A stretch of DNA of 8,868 nt from Pseudobdellovibrionaceae bacterium (GCA_913776405.1 CAJYOV010000255.1:1-8868), one strand, 5' to 3'; counted from the first letter of the stretch, positions 1 to 6,381 are shown. The notes: generated by a model from the letters alone, not told the origin. Made by a program: numbers and translations.

Positions 1-1
1 C

Positions 2-142
2 TTAAAGAATGATAGTTGGGCAACTGAACTTTCGCAGCTACAGCCGCAGCTGCTTACGGCATGGGATTCTAGTTTGCTCGGGCAATACGAGCTTCCTCTC
101 GGCAAAGGCTCAATGTCTGTCGTTATGACCGTAAAGTCCTAA
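2..142 (+). CDS. rsmG: C-terminal end of probable 16S rRNA (guanine-N7) methyltransferase RsmG (5' partial)
   Basis: An open frame runs from the left edge without a stop and ends in TAA at 140-142, giving the last 46 residues of a protein whose start lies outside the window. The visible tail finishes with a YELPLGKGSMSVVMTVKS-like strand. This resembles the final beta strands of RsmG proteins, where a 'LP..' turn is followed by a hydrophobic strand and a basic end. RsmG methylates G527 of 16S rRNA using S-adenosylmethionine in the cytoplasm. Support from context: rsmG (gidB) very often lies immediately before parA-parB near the bacterial origin. No catalytic motif is visible because the methyltransferase core is upstream. 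The reading frame is certain to be open; the family name rests mainly on the neighbourhood plus a weak C-terminal resemblance. Confidence 0.5.
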   Translation, partial: LKNDSWATELSQLQPQLLTAWDSSLLGQYELPLGKGSMSVVMTVKS

Positions 143-150
143 GAGCTGAT

Positions 151-166
151 TGTTCCACGTAGAACA
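151..166. promoter_or_regulatory. parS-like ParB binding site 1 (one mismatch)
   Basis: The 16-mer TGTTCCACGTAGAACA differs at one position (11, G to A) from the perfect palindrome at 786-801. It closely resembles the bacterial parS consensus (TGTTNCACGTGAAACA type). It lies in the short gap between the end of the likely rsmG and the convergent lipoprotein gene. ParB is encoded about 1.5 kb away, so this is probably a genuine nucleation site, though the single asymmetry may weaken binding. Confidence 0.75.
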
Positions 167-189
167 TACGACGATATGCAGGACCTGAT

Positions 190-205
190 TGTTCTACGTG
201 GAATA
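190..205. promoter_or_regulatory. parS-like ParB binding site 2 (degenerate)
   Basis: The 16-mer TGTTCTACGTGGAATA differs at two positions (6 and 15) from the perfect palindrome at 786-801 but keeps the central ACGTGG core. It starts exactly 39 bp after the first site and ends one base before the lipoprotein stop codon. It is the weakest of the three candidates and could be a decayed copy or an accessory site. Confidence 0.55.
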
Positions 206-757
206 TCAGTGTCCGCCGCCCTCTGCTCCACCTTCTGCCTTTGCCTCCGCTTTTTTCTCTGGTTTCGCATTCGCGTCGGGTTTGCTGTAACCTTTAAGCT
301 TCGGTACGCGCTCACTCCAGTCGCGATTTGCCGCTCTCAGCCGCTTTTGCTCCTGGTAATCCTCGAACTCAGCCGGATCGGGCCACGGCTTTCCGTTCCG
401 GAAGGCCTTTAGATAAGCTTCCTTATCGTAGAGTCTACGTTGATTCGCTCTAATCTCGAAATACTGCGCATCCTGCTCGATCTGTATGAGTCCACGTTCG
501 AGATTCGATTTTTCGTGTCTCGTGCGCTTCAGATCTGGGTCGCGATCCGTCATTCCCTTCAAAGACTCTTCGAGATCTGCGATTTTTTTCTTCTGAGCTT
601 CCGCTTTCGCAGCGGCAGCCGCAGAAAGAGCATTCAAGTCTGAGTAGATCGGATCGATGGTCTCTGGATTCTCGATTGGCTTAGGTTTGCAGCTTGTGAC
701 TATCAAAAACGTGGCTATCAGCAGCAAAAGCCGCTTACTCAGATCGAATATGTTCAT
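206..757 (-). CDS. Hypothetical lipoprotein with charged helical core
   Basis: I do not recognise the family. The 183-residue product starts with a short N-region (MNIFDLSKR), a hydrophobic stretch at residues 10-20, and a lipobox-like VTSC with the acceptor cysteine at 23. Lysine, not aspartate, follows the cysteine, which in enteric bacteria would favour outer-membrane sorting. Residues about 34-100 are rich in Ala, Lys, Glu and Arg and look helical or coiled-coil. A mixed central part contains a WPDPAEFEDYQEQKR segment. The end (about 160-183) is low-complexity Lys/Ala/Glu/Gly and finishes EGGAEGGGH. The frame stays open upstream to 859, but that would place the parS palindrome and the parA leader in coding sequence and put 34 residues before the signal peptide, so the ATG at 757 is preferred. 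Its Shine-Dalgarno sequence is poor. It is convergent with the upstream gene, divergent from parA, and enclosed by parS sites on both sides. A real secreted lipoprotein is likely; its function is unknown. Confidence 0.8.
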   Translation of the reverse strand: MNIFDLSKRLLLLIATFLIVTSCKPKPIENPETIDPIYSDLNALSAAAAAKAEAQKKKIADLEESLKGMTDRDPDLKRTRHEKSNLERGLIQIEQDAQYFEIRANQRRLYDKEAYLKAFRNGKPWPDPAEFEDYQEQKRLRAANRDWSERVPKLKGYSKPDANAKPEKKAEAKAEGGAEGGGH

Positions 758-785
758 GGATAGGCGTGATAATGAGGTTTGGGCA

Positions 786-801
786 TGTTCCACGTGGAAC
801 A
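786..801. promoter_or_regulatory. parS site 3, perfect 16-bp palindrome
   Basis: TGTTCCACGTGGAACA is fully self-complementary and agrees with the parS family sequence bound by chromosomal ParB proteins. It lies in the divergent region between the lipoprotein start (757) and parA start (874), upstream of the possible parA -35 element at 816. It is therefore the best ParB nucleation site in the window. Its position also permits ParB to influence transcription of either flanking gene; that regulatory effect is inference. Confidence 0.92.
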
Positions 802-815
802 ATCGGCATTTTCGC

Positions 816-844
816 TTGAAATATTTATCTCTGAGAGTTTTAAA
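816..844 (+). promoter_or_regulatory. Possible sigma-70-type promoter of parA
   Basis: A TTGAAA -35-like hexamer (816-821) is separated by 17 bp from TTTAAA (839-844), a four-of-six match to the -10 consensus. Transcription would start near 851, leaving a leader of roughly 23 nt before the parA ATG with its GAGGAG ribosome binding site. A 6-bp inverted repeat (832-837 with 853-858) brackets the -10 element and could be an operator. The assignment is by consensus matching only. Confidence 0.4.
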
Positions 845-873
845 AAGAAGATCTCTCAAGATGAGGAGTGTTC

Positions 874-1710
874 ATGGCTCGTGTGATTTGTGTGGCCAAT
901 CAAAAAGGCGGAGTAGGCAAAACCACAACTTCGGTTAATCTCTCAGCTGCATTGGCGGCAAAGGGCCGTCGCGTTCTTCTTTTAGACCTCGATCCGCAAG
1001 GAAATGCATCGAGTGGTCTCGGACTCAAGAAATATGAATATCAAGACTCGAACATCTATCATGTTTTGATTGGTGAGAAGACTCTCACAGAGGTTATCCG
1101 AACAACCAGTTCTCCTCGGCTACAGGTTGCTCCGGCTAACCCAGATCTGGTCGGCGCCGAGATAGAACTTGTGGATACTCCGAAGCGTGAATTCCGTCTC
1201 AAAGACGCGCTGCATCCATTACTGGCTTCTTACGATTACGTTCTCATCGATTGCCCACCGTCGTTAGGCCTACTAACGCTCAACTCATTGGCAGCAGCCA
1301 ATACTTTCGTCGTGCCACTTCAGTGCGAGTACTACGCACTGGAAGGACTGAGCCAACTCTTAAACACAGCGGGTCTCGTTAAAAAGAGCATCAATCCTGA
1401 ACTTCGCATCGAAGGCATCGTCCTCACGATGTTCGACACCCGGAATAACTTGAGTCACCAAGTGGTCTCGGAAATTCAAACTCACTTCGGTGACAAGGTT
1501 TTCAAAGCGGTCATTCCCCGCAACGTTAGGCTAAGTGAAGCGCCGTCGCACGGCCAAGCCATCATCGATTACGACTCAAAGTCGATCGGCGCGACTAAAT
1601 ATATGGAGCTCGCGGATGAGCTCGATCAGAAGGTTTTCGGTGCCGTATCGGCAGCAAAAACAACAGAAGCGGACATGACGTCTTCGCCAGAAGGAGACGC
1701 ACATGCCTGA
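874..1710 (+). CDS. parA: Chromosome partitioning ATPase ParA
   Basis: ParA is a cytoplasmic, DNA-binding ATPase. Its ATP-bound dimers coat the nucleoid and are released by ParB, which drives the parS region across the cell. The 278-residue protein has a deviant Walker A motif KGGVGKT at residues 11-17, with signature lysine K11 and K16. Its DxDPQGN motif has the aspartates at 38 and 40. Walker B is VLIDCPPS, with D126. The C-terminal half keeps the RNVRLSEAPSHG segment typical of chromosomal ParA/Soj. A low-complexity tail of about 20 residues follows the last conserved helix. The start is ATG 874 because GAGGAG (863-868) stands 5 nt before it; an in-frame GTG at 868 would overlap that site. 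The N-terminus is short, without the extra helix-turn-helix of plasmid P1-type ParA. The stop overlaps parB by 8 bp, indicating coupled translation. Confidence 0.97.
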   Translation: MARVICVANQKGGVGKTTTSVNLSAALAAKGRRVLLLDLDPQGNASSGLGLKKYEYQDSNIYHVLIGEKTLTEVIRTTSSPRLQVAPANPDLVGAEIELVDTPKREFRLKDALHPLLASYDYVLIDCPPSLGLLTLNSLAAANTFVVPLQCEYYALEGLSQLLNTAGLVKKSINPELRIEGIVLTMFDTRNNLSHQVVSEIQTHFGDKVFKAVIPRNVRLSEAPSHGQAIIDYDSKSIGATKYMELADELDQKVFGAVSAAKTTEADMTSSPEGDAHA

Positions 1711-2788
1711 GATGAAAGACCAATCACAAGCGAAGAAAAAATCAGGCCTCGGCCGCGGTCTCGGAAGTCTCTTGGGTGGAGCTGACTCGCCAGTCTCTCC
1801 GATGATGAACGAGTCAGTTCGGGAAGCCGCTCGTGAGATTACTCAAAAGCCAAATCCAGCAGCCTCGGCTACTCACGCTTCGCCCGCGCAAGCTGCAGCA
1901 TCTGCTCCCGTTGCGGCTTCTGCGGCTCCCGTAAAAGCAGCAGCTGTCGAAGCTCCGCGTCCGCAGATCGCAGAAGAAGCTCAGATCTGGATGCTTCCGG
2001 TCGATCGCCTCGCGCCGAATACCCAACAGCCGCGCCAAGTCTTCACGACTGATGCCCTTCGCGATTTGACAGCCTCTATTAAAGAGAAGGGAATTCTTCA
2101 GCCGATCGTTGCTCGTCGCTTGAGTGAGCGTCAGTTTGAGATCATCGCGGGTGAACGCCGTTGGAGAGCCGCACAGGCTGCGGGCCTTCATGAAGTTCCG
2201 GTCATCCTCAAAAAGGTCACGGAACAGGAATCGCTCGAGTTCGCGATCATCGAGAACCTTCAGCGCGAAAACTTAAACCCGATCGAAGAAGCCGAAGCGT
2301 TCGAGAATCTTCTGACTGAGTATCACCTCACTCAACAAGAAGTGGCCGATAAGCTCGGTAAAGAGCGCTCGACCGTAGCGAACGTTCTTCGCCTCTTGAC
2401 ACTTCCGCCCGAAGTGAAAGCCCTGGTCCGCTCAAACGACCTCAGCGCCGGTCACGCAAAAGTGCTTCTTGGAGTTGAGGGCCTCACAGCCCAGATCGAT
2501 GTAGCGAAACAAATCGTTGCGGAGAAGCTGTCGGTTCGTGCAACAGAAAAGCTCGTAGCTAAGGTTAAATCCGCGAAACGCCAAGCGACTTCAGGAACAG
2601 CCTCTGCGATCAACGTGAACGTTTCGCAGCGACTGGTCGAAGGCCTCTCGACTGAACTCCAGAAACTCCTCGGAACCAAAGTCACAATTGATTACGCGGA
2701 TTCGAAGGGTAAGCTCAGTATTAACTTCTACTCCGATGACCAGCTCACGCAGATCGTCGAGAAGCTCAGAGCTGCTTGGGAGAAATAA
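1703..2788 (+). CDS. parB: Chromosome partitioning protein ParB (CTPase, parS-binding)
   Basis: ParB binds parS, loads as a CTP-dependent sliding clamp, spreads on nearby DNA and stimulates ParA ATPase. Residues 14-26 (SGLGRGLGSLLGG) are the conserved N-terminal segment that contacts ParA. Residues about 50-90 are an Ala/Pro-rich, probably disordered linker. The ParB/Srx CTP-binding domain begins near 95 and contains QQPR (108-111), GERRWRA (150-156) and ENLQREN (184-190), the motifs used for CTP and Mg binding. A helix-turn-helix for parS recognition lies near 210-232 (LTQQEVADKLG...), and the last 55 or so residues match the dimerisation domain. At 361 residues it is longer than many ParBs (about 280-300), mainly because of the linker. 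ATG 1703 is chosen because AAGGAG (1691-1696) is 6 nt upstream; ATG 1712 is too far from it. The gene overlaps parA by 8 bp and is followed after 2 bp by the bactofilin start. Confidence 0.97.
   Translation: MPEMKDQSQAKKKSGLGRGLGSLLGGADSPVSPMMNESVREAAREITQKPNPAASATHASPAQAAASAPVAASAAPVKAAAVEAPRPQIAEEAQIWMLPVDRLAPNTQQPRQVFTTDALRDLTASIKEKGILQPIVARRLSERQFEIIAGERRWRAAQAAGLHEVPVILKKVTEQESLEFAIIENLQRENLNPIEEAEAFENLLTEYHLTQQEVADKLGKERSTVANVLRLLTLPPEVKALVRSNDLSAGHAKVLLGVEGLTAQIDVAKQIVAEKLSVRATEKLVAKVKSAKRQATSGTASAINVNVSQRLVEGLSTELQKLLGTKVTIDYADSKGKLSINFYSDDQLTQIVEKLRAAWEK
2778..2783 (+). promoter_or_regulatory. Ribosome binding site that fixes the bactofilin TTG start
   Basis: GGGAGA lies in the last codons of parB, 7 nt before TTG 2791. 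It supports that TTG as the bactofilin start, since neither the earlier in-frame TTG (2776) nor the later ATG (2830) has a comparable site. Ribosomes ending parB at 2788 would be next to this start. Confidence 0.65.
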
Positions 2789-2790
2789 CT

Positions 2791-3168
2791 TTGGAAACAC
2801 TGCCTGTCCGTACCGACTCCGATGATGTGATGGCGCCGATTGAAGCTGGTCAGCTGACGGCCCTTCTGGATCACGGGGCCTCTTTTGAGGGTCGTTTGAC
2901 CTTTGAGGGCACGGTTCGGATTGGCGGCGAATTCAAAGGCGAGATTTTTACTAAAGACACGCTCGTGATCAACCCGGGCGCTAGAGTAGAAGCTCAAGTT
3001 GAGGCCGATGTTGTCATTATCAGCGGCGAAGTCACCGGCCACGTTTTCGCGCGTCGGCGCGTAATTATGCATCCTCCCGCGGTTGTTCGGGGCACGGTTA
3101 CGTGCCCGTCCCTCCGTATCGACGAAGGCGTCCGTTTCGAGGGCGCTTCGTATATGCCTAAGACTTGA
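2791..3168 (+). CDS. Bactofilin family cytoskeletal protein
   Basis: Bactofilins (PF04519) self-assemble without nucleotide into filaments or sheets that act as cytoplasmic scaffolds for shape, polar organelles or chromosome positioning. The 125-residue product has a short N-terminal tail (1-28), which contains an MAPIEAGQLTALLDHG segment. The repetitive right-handed beta-helix domain (about 29-120) follows. It shows the family rhythm of G-x-hydrophobic steps: FEGRLTFEGTVRIGGEFKGE, then VINPGARVEAQVEA, VIISGEVTGHVFA, AVVRGTVT and LRIDEGVRFEGA. The C-terminal tail is only a few residues, so this is a minimal bactofilin. The start is TTG 2791, with GGGAGA 7 nt upstream. It lies 2 bp after the parB stop, which implies co-transcription and coupling with parAB. 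Starting at ATG 2830 would remove 13 residues and remains possible. A role in anchoring ParABS, as described for BacNOP/PadC in Myxococcus, is an inference from position. Confidence 0.9.
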   Translation: METLPVRTDSDDVMAPIEAGQLTALLDHGASFEGRLTFEGTVRIGGEFKGEIFTKDTLVINPGARVEAQVEADVVIISGEVTGHVFARRRVIMHPPAVVRGTVTCPSLRIDEGVRFEGASYMPKT

Positions 3169-3174
3169 TGAAGC

Positions 3175-3203
3175 AATCCCGGTAGCCAACTTTCGCCGGG
3201 ATT
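3175..3203 (+). terminator. GC-rich hairpin after bactofilin (weak or partial terminator)
   Basis: AATCCCGG (3175-3182) pairs perfectly with CCGGGATT (3196-3203) around a 13-nt loop, 7 nt after the bactofilin stop. No T-run follows, so it is not a standard intrinsic terminator. It could reduce read-through from parAB-bactofilin into the atp genes or protect the 3' end of a processed transcript. Confidence 0.4.
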
Positions 3204-3208
3204 AAGCC

Positions 3209-3238
3209 TTGACCTGTTGTTTCGCTGGGTGTTACTCA
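3209..3238 (+). promoter_or_regulatory. Possible promoter of the ATP synthase genes
   Basis: TTGACC (3209-3214) is a five-of-six match to the -35 consensus. An extended -10-like TGTTACTCA follows, with TG at 3230-3231 and the hexamer at 3233-3238, at 18-bp spacing. The -10 hexamer itself is poor, so only the -35 and TG elements speak for it. A start near 3245 would leave a leader of about 20 nt before atpF'. Position between two functional groups of genes makes a promoter here plausible. Confidence 0.35.
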
Positions 3239-3259
3239 AATCCGCAAAATTCAACAGGT
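3212..3259 (+). repeat. Inverted repeat covering the atpF' ribosome binding site
   Basis: ACCTGTTG (3212-3219) is the exact reverse complement of CAACAGGT (3252-3259), with 32 nt between the arms. The right arm contains the AGG (3256-3258) that serves as the only visible Shine-Dalgarno sequence for ATG 3268. In an RNA that includes both arms the site would be paired. In an RNA started near 3245 the left arm would be missing and the site free. Confidence 0.45.
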
Positions 3260-3267
3260 TTTGGTAA

Positions 3268-3714
3268 ATGCAAATCTTCACGGCCCTCGGTGTCGACAGC
3301 ACCATCGTCATCCACCTGATCTGCTTCCTGATTTCTTACGTTGCTTTCACACGTTTGGTCTTGAAGCCGTACATGCGTGCGCTTGAAGAGCGCGAAAAGC
3401 GCACTGTCGGCGGCGAAGAACAAGCGGTTCGCCTCGTCGAAGAAGCGAACGACCTTCAAGGTCAGTACGAAGTGAAAGCGCGCGAAATCAACGCGCAGAT
3501 CACATCTATCTATAACCAGTCTCGCACAGCTGCTCAGAAAGACTCTGAAGTCGTCGTTCAAGCCGCTCGCTCAGAAGCGACAACGCTTCTTGAGGGTGCT
3601 CGCACGAAGATCTCGACAGAAGTTCAATCGGCTCGCAAAGCTCTCTCGGCTGAAGTCCCAGCTGTCGGCGCGGCGATAGCAAGCAAACTCGCAGGTAAGG
3701 ATCTCTCATTATGA
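3268..3714 (+). CDS. atpF': F1Fo ATP synthase subunit b' (AtpF')
   Basis: This is one of two b-type peripheral stalk subunits, which hold the F1 head fixed relative to the membrane ring. The 148-residue protein has a single N-terminal membrane helix at about 12-33 (TIVIHLICFLISYVAFTRLVL), then KPYMRALEERE, the usual junction after the b-type membrane helix. A long charged amphipathic helix (about 40-135) rich in Glu, Arg, Ala and Gln forms the stalk. There is no cleavable signal sequence, unlike the next gene. Length and layout fit b' proteins of bacteria that have b/b' heterodimers. Its stop TGA (3712-3714) overlaps the next ATG as ATGA, so translation is coupled. It is the first atp gene of the cluster; no atpB or atpE precedes it. 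The Shine-Dalgarno sequence is weak (AGG) and lies in an inverted repeat. Confidence 0.92.
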   Translation: MQIFTALGVDSTIVIHLICFLISYVAFTRLVLKPYMRALEEREKRTVGGEEQAVRLVEEANDLQGQYEVKAREINAQITSIYNQSRTAAQKDSEVVVQAARSEATTLLEGARTKISTEVQSARKALSAEVPAVGAAIASKLAGKDLSL

Positions 3715-4295
3715 TGATGCGCAACTCTTTCCGCGCACTCGCTCTTCTTGCGGTGGCGGTACTTCCAGCGCTCGCACTCGCAGAAGGCGGCGGTCACGGT
3801 GCCGGCCACGAAGGTGGCGTTCCAACGGTCGTTTTCTATCAGGCGATCAACTTCATTCTGTTTGCCGGCATCCTCTTCTACTTCCTCCGTCACCCGGTGA
3901 AGAACTACTTCTCAGGTCGCGGCACAGCGTTCAATGCAGCTCTCGTTAAAGCGCGCGCAGCAAAAGAAGAAGCAGAAGCAAAACGCCAAGAAGCAGCTGC
4001 TCGTCTCGGTCAGTTGACGGCGAACGCCGATGCGCAAATCGCGCAAGCGAAAGCGGACGCAGAAGCTCTTCGCGCCCGCATTTTAAAAGACGCCGAAGAC
4101 ATTTCGCGCAACCTCCGCAATGAAGCTGCCCGCACAGCTGAATTCGAAGTTGAACGCGCGAAAAACGAACTTCGCCAAGATCTCTTGAATCAATCCGTCG
4201 CCCTTTCTTCAAAAATCCTCACAGAGAAAATGGCGGAAGGCGATCAGAAGCGTCTTCAAACAGAATTCGTTGATAAGATCGGAGCGACTCGATGA
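3711..4295 (+). CDS. atpF: F1Fo ATP synthase subunit b (AtpF) with N-terminal signal peptide
   Basis: This is the second b-type stator subunit. The 194-residue precursor begins with a basic N-region, a hydrophobic stretch at residues 9-21 and an ALA cleavage motif at 22-24, followed by an unusual Gly/His-rich segment (EGGGHGAGHEGG, 25-36). The b-type membrane helix lies at about 38-59 and ends in FLRHPVKNYF, then a long Ala/Glu/Lys-rich coiled coil (about 70-175) that would dimerise with b'. Cleavage would put the N-terminus outside the cytoplasmic membrane, giving the N-out orientation a b subunit needs. b subunits with a signal peptide are known in former Deltaproteobacteria. The gene starts with three consecutive ATG codons; 3711 is chosen because TAAGGA (3696-3701) is 9 nt away. 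Stop TGA overlaps atpH as ATGA. Confidence 0.93.
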   Translation: MMMRNSFRALALLAVAVLPALALAEGGGHGAGHEGGVPTVVFYQAINFILFAGILFYFLRHPVKNYFSGRGTAFNAALVKARAAKEEAEAKRQEAAARLGQLTANADAQIAQAKADAEALRARILKDAEDISRNLRNEAARTAEFEVERAKNELRQDLLNQSVALSSKILTEKMAEGDQKRLQTEFVDKIGATR

Positions 4296-4840
4296 GATCT
4301 TCAGAACTCGCAAAGCGCTACGCTAAAGCGCTCTTCGAACTCGCGATCGACAATCGCACGCAAGAAAAAGTGTTCTCTGACTTGCGCGCACTCGACCAAG
4401 TTTTTACAGCCGACAAAGACACGATGGCTTTCTTAACGAGCCCGCTGATCAAAGCGACTCAAAAAGAAACTGTTCTCAAAACGGCAATCGACAACAAAGG
4501 CCTCTCTAAAGAAGTTCACGAGCTCATGCTTCTGCTCGCTCGTAACGACCGTTTCGCAGTTCTTCCAGAGCTCGTTTCGGCCTTCGAAAAAGAGATCGAC
4601 ACAGCTAACAACGTCACCCGCGGTGTCGTTCGTTCGGCAACGACCCTTGGTCAGGATGAGCGTTCGCGCATCGAAAAGACGGTCGAAGAATTCTTAAAGA
4701 AAAAAGTAATCATGACCTACAAGGTCGATCCAACCGTGATCGGTGGTCTTGTCGCACAAGTAGGTAGCTACACGTTCGACGACAGCATCCAATCGCATCT
4801 CAAAAAAATGAATGAAGAACTCAAGAGGAGAATGGTCTAA
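4292..4840 (+). CDS. atpH: F1Fo ATP synthase subunit delta (OSCP)
   Basis: Delta sits on top of the F1 head and links it to the b/b' stalk. The 182-residue protein has the expected N-terminal helical domain beginning [16 protein letters not shown] (3-18), which binds alpha-subunit N-termini. It also has the C-terminal signature [19 protein letters not shown] (145-163), typical of the family. Length is normal (about 175-185). ATG 4292 overlaps the atpF stop by 4 bp and has GGAG (4281-4284) 7 nt upstream. The end of the gene carries the GAGGAG used by atpA. Confidence 0.95.
   Translation: MRSSELAKRYAKALFELAIDNRTQEKVFSDLRALDQVFTADKDTMAFLTSPLIKATQKETVLKTAIDNKGLSKEVHELMLLLARNDRFAVLPELVSAFEKEIDTANNVTRGVVRSATTLGQDERSRIEKTVEEFLKKKVIMTYKVDPTVIGGLVAQVGSYTFDDSIQSHLKKMNEELKRRMV
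4825..4830 (+). promoter_or_regulatory. Distant ribosome binding site for atpA
   Basis: GAGGAG inside the end of atpH is the only strong Shine-Dalgarno match before atpA. It lies 12 nt from ATG 4843 and 18 nt from the in-frame ATG 4849, so it favours 4843. The spacing is longer than ideal, and the atpH stop (4838-4840) lies between, which fits termination-reinitiation. Confidence 0.5.
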
Positions 4841-4842
4841 CC

Positions 4843-6369
4843 ATGGAAATGCAGATTCGCGCTGATGAAATCAGCAAGATCTTGAAAGAGCAGATCAAGA
4901 ATTACTCGAAGTCGATCGAAGTTACTGAAACTGGTAGCGTTCTCTCCGTCGGTGACGGTGTTGCCCGCGTTTACGGTCTTGAGACTGCAATGGCAGGCGA
5001 GCTCGTTGAGTTCCCAGGCGAAATCTTCGGTATGGTTTTGAACCTCGAAGCAGACTCTGTCGGCGTTGTTATCTTCGGTGAAGACCGCGGTATCAAAGAA
5101 GGCGACACAGTAAAACGTACGAAGAAAATCGTATCGGTTCCAGTTGGCGAAGGTCTCCTCGGCCGCGTTGTCGACGGTCTCGGTAACGCGATCGATGGCC
5201 GTGGTCCAATCCAGGCTAAAGAAAACCGCGTCGTTGAAATCAAGGCGCCAGGCATCGTTCTCCGTCAATCGGTTCACGAGCCACTTCAAACGGGCATCAA
5301 AGCCATCGACTCGATGATTCCAATCGGTCGTGGTCAGCGCGAATTGATCATCGGTGACCGTCAGACTGGTAAGTCGACGATCGCGCTCGATACAATCATC
5401 AACCAAAAAGGCCAAGGCGTTCACTGCTTCTACGTAGCGATCGGCCAAAAGCGTTCAACAGTTGCTCTCGTAGTTGAAAAACTTCGTGAAGCTGGTGCGC
5501 TTGAGTACACAACAATCATCGCAGCGACATCATCGGATCCAGCTCCGCTTCAGTTCTTGGCGCCATACGTTGGTTGCGCAATGGCTGAATACTTCCGCGA
5601 TACAGGCCGCCACGCCCTCATCGTATTCGATGATCTTACGAAGCAAGCACAAGCTTACCGTCAGCTCTCACTCCTTCTTCGTCGTCCTCCAGGTCGCGAA
5701 GCGTATCCTGGCGACGTTTTCTATCTCCACAGCCGTCTCCTTGAGCGCGCTGCGAAGATGTCGAAAGAAGCAGGCGGTGGTTCACTCACAGCTCTTCCAA
5801 TCATCGAAACTCAAGGTGGCGATATCTCGGCGTACATCCCGACGAACGTTATCTCGATCACTGACGGCCAGATCTTCCTTGAAGGCGACTTGTTCTTCAA
5901 AGGTATCCGCCCTGCGGTCAACGTCGGTAAATCGGTTTCGCGCGTAGGTGGTGCGGCACAGATTAAAGCGATGAAGCAAGTTGCGGGTACATTGAAACTC
6001 GAACTCGCTCAGTTCCGCTCACTCGAAGCATTCGCAGCGTTCGCGTCGGATCTCGATCCAGCGTCGCAGCGTCAGCTCGCACGCGGTCGTCGTCTCGTTG
6101 AGCTTTTGAAACAGCCAGCGTTCTCGCCTTACAAAGTTGAAGACCAAGTGATCTCGATCTTCGCGGCAACGAACGGTTACATCGACGCGATCCCTGAAGC
6201 GGACGTTCGTCGTTACGACAAAGAACTCCTCCAGTTCGTTCAGCAAAAACACGCGGGTCTCTGGAAGCAGATCTCTGAAGATAAACAGATCAAAAAGGAC
6301 ACGACTGAGAAGCAACTTCGCGATGCTCTCAACGAGTTCAAAGCGGTCTTCGTTTCTTCGGCGAAATAA
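4843..6369 (+). CDS. atpA: F1Fo ATP synthase subunit alpha
   Basis: Alpha forms the F1 hexamer with beta; it carries the non-catalytic nucleotide sites and supplies an arginine finger to the catalytic sites. The 508-residue protein has the N-terminal beta-barrel (from about 25), Walker [10 protein letters not shown] at 171-179 with K177, and Walker B-type [11 protein letters not shown] with D263/D264. Its arginine finger is R367 in [10 protein letters not shown], and the helical C-terminal domain follows. Q174 within the P-loop is the residue typical of alpha. Length is normal for the family (about 500-513). The start could be ATG 4843 or ATG 4849; 4843 is nearer the GAGGAG. Two bases separate it from the atpH stop, and 12 bases separate its stop from atpG. 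Confidence 0.98.
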   Translation: MEMQIRADEISKILKEQIKNYSKSIEVTETGSVLSVGDGVARVYGLETAMAGELVEFPGEIFGMVLNLEADSVGVVIFGEDRGIKEGDTVKRTKKIVSVPVGEGLLGRVVDGLGNAIDGRGPIQAKENRVVEIKAPGIVLRQSVHEPLQTGIKAIDSMIPIGRGQRELIIGDRQTGKSTIALDTIINQKGQGVHCFYVAIGQKRSTVALVVEKLREAGALEYTTIIAATSSDPAPLQFLAPYVGCAMAEYFRDTGRHALIVFDDLTKQAQAYRQLSLLLRRPPGREAYPGDVFYLHSRLLERAAKMSKEAGGGSLTALPIIETQGGDISAYIPTNVISITDGQIFLEGDLFFKGIRPAVNVGKSVSRVGGAAQIKAMKQVAGTLKLELAQFRSLEAFAAFASDLDPASQRQLARGRRLVELLKQPAFSPYKVEDQVISIFAATNGYIDAIPEADVRRYDKELLQFVQQKHAGLWKQISEDKQIKKDTTEKQLRDALNEFKAVFVSSAK

Positions 6370-6381
6370 GAAAGTTACAAG

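Larger units (their letters stand above)
146..206. repeat. Two-copy imperfect direct repeat carrying parS-like sites
   Basis: Two 22-bp units, at 146-167 and 185-206, match at 19 of 22 positions. Each consists of CTGAT, a parS-like 16-mer and a trailing T. The shared CTGAT flank outside the ParB motif suggests that the two sites arose by local duplication rather than independently. The 17 bp between the units are unrelated to them. Confidence 0.6.

Noticed and set aside
758..859. N-terminal extension of the lipoprotein gene up to 859
   Set aside because: It would run through the perfect parS palindrome and the parA leader and put 34 residues ahead of an obvious signal peptide; the internal ATG at 757 is more sensible.
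1090..1105. TTATCC sequence in parA as a DnaA box or part of an origin
   Set aside because: A single partial match inside coding sequence, without a cluster of boxes or an AT-rich unwinding region.
3090..3107. Seven-bp GC hairpin GGGCACG/CGTGCCC with GTTA loop inside the bactofilin gene
   Set aside because: It lies in conserved coding sequence and no T-run follows; probably chance from GC-rich codons.
4837..5448. 203-codon antisense frame opposite atpA
   Set aside because: It is fully inside a conserved gene, has no family resemblance or ribosome binding site, and comes from the codon bias of the real gene.
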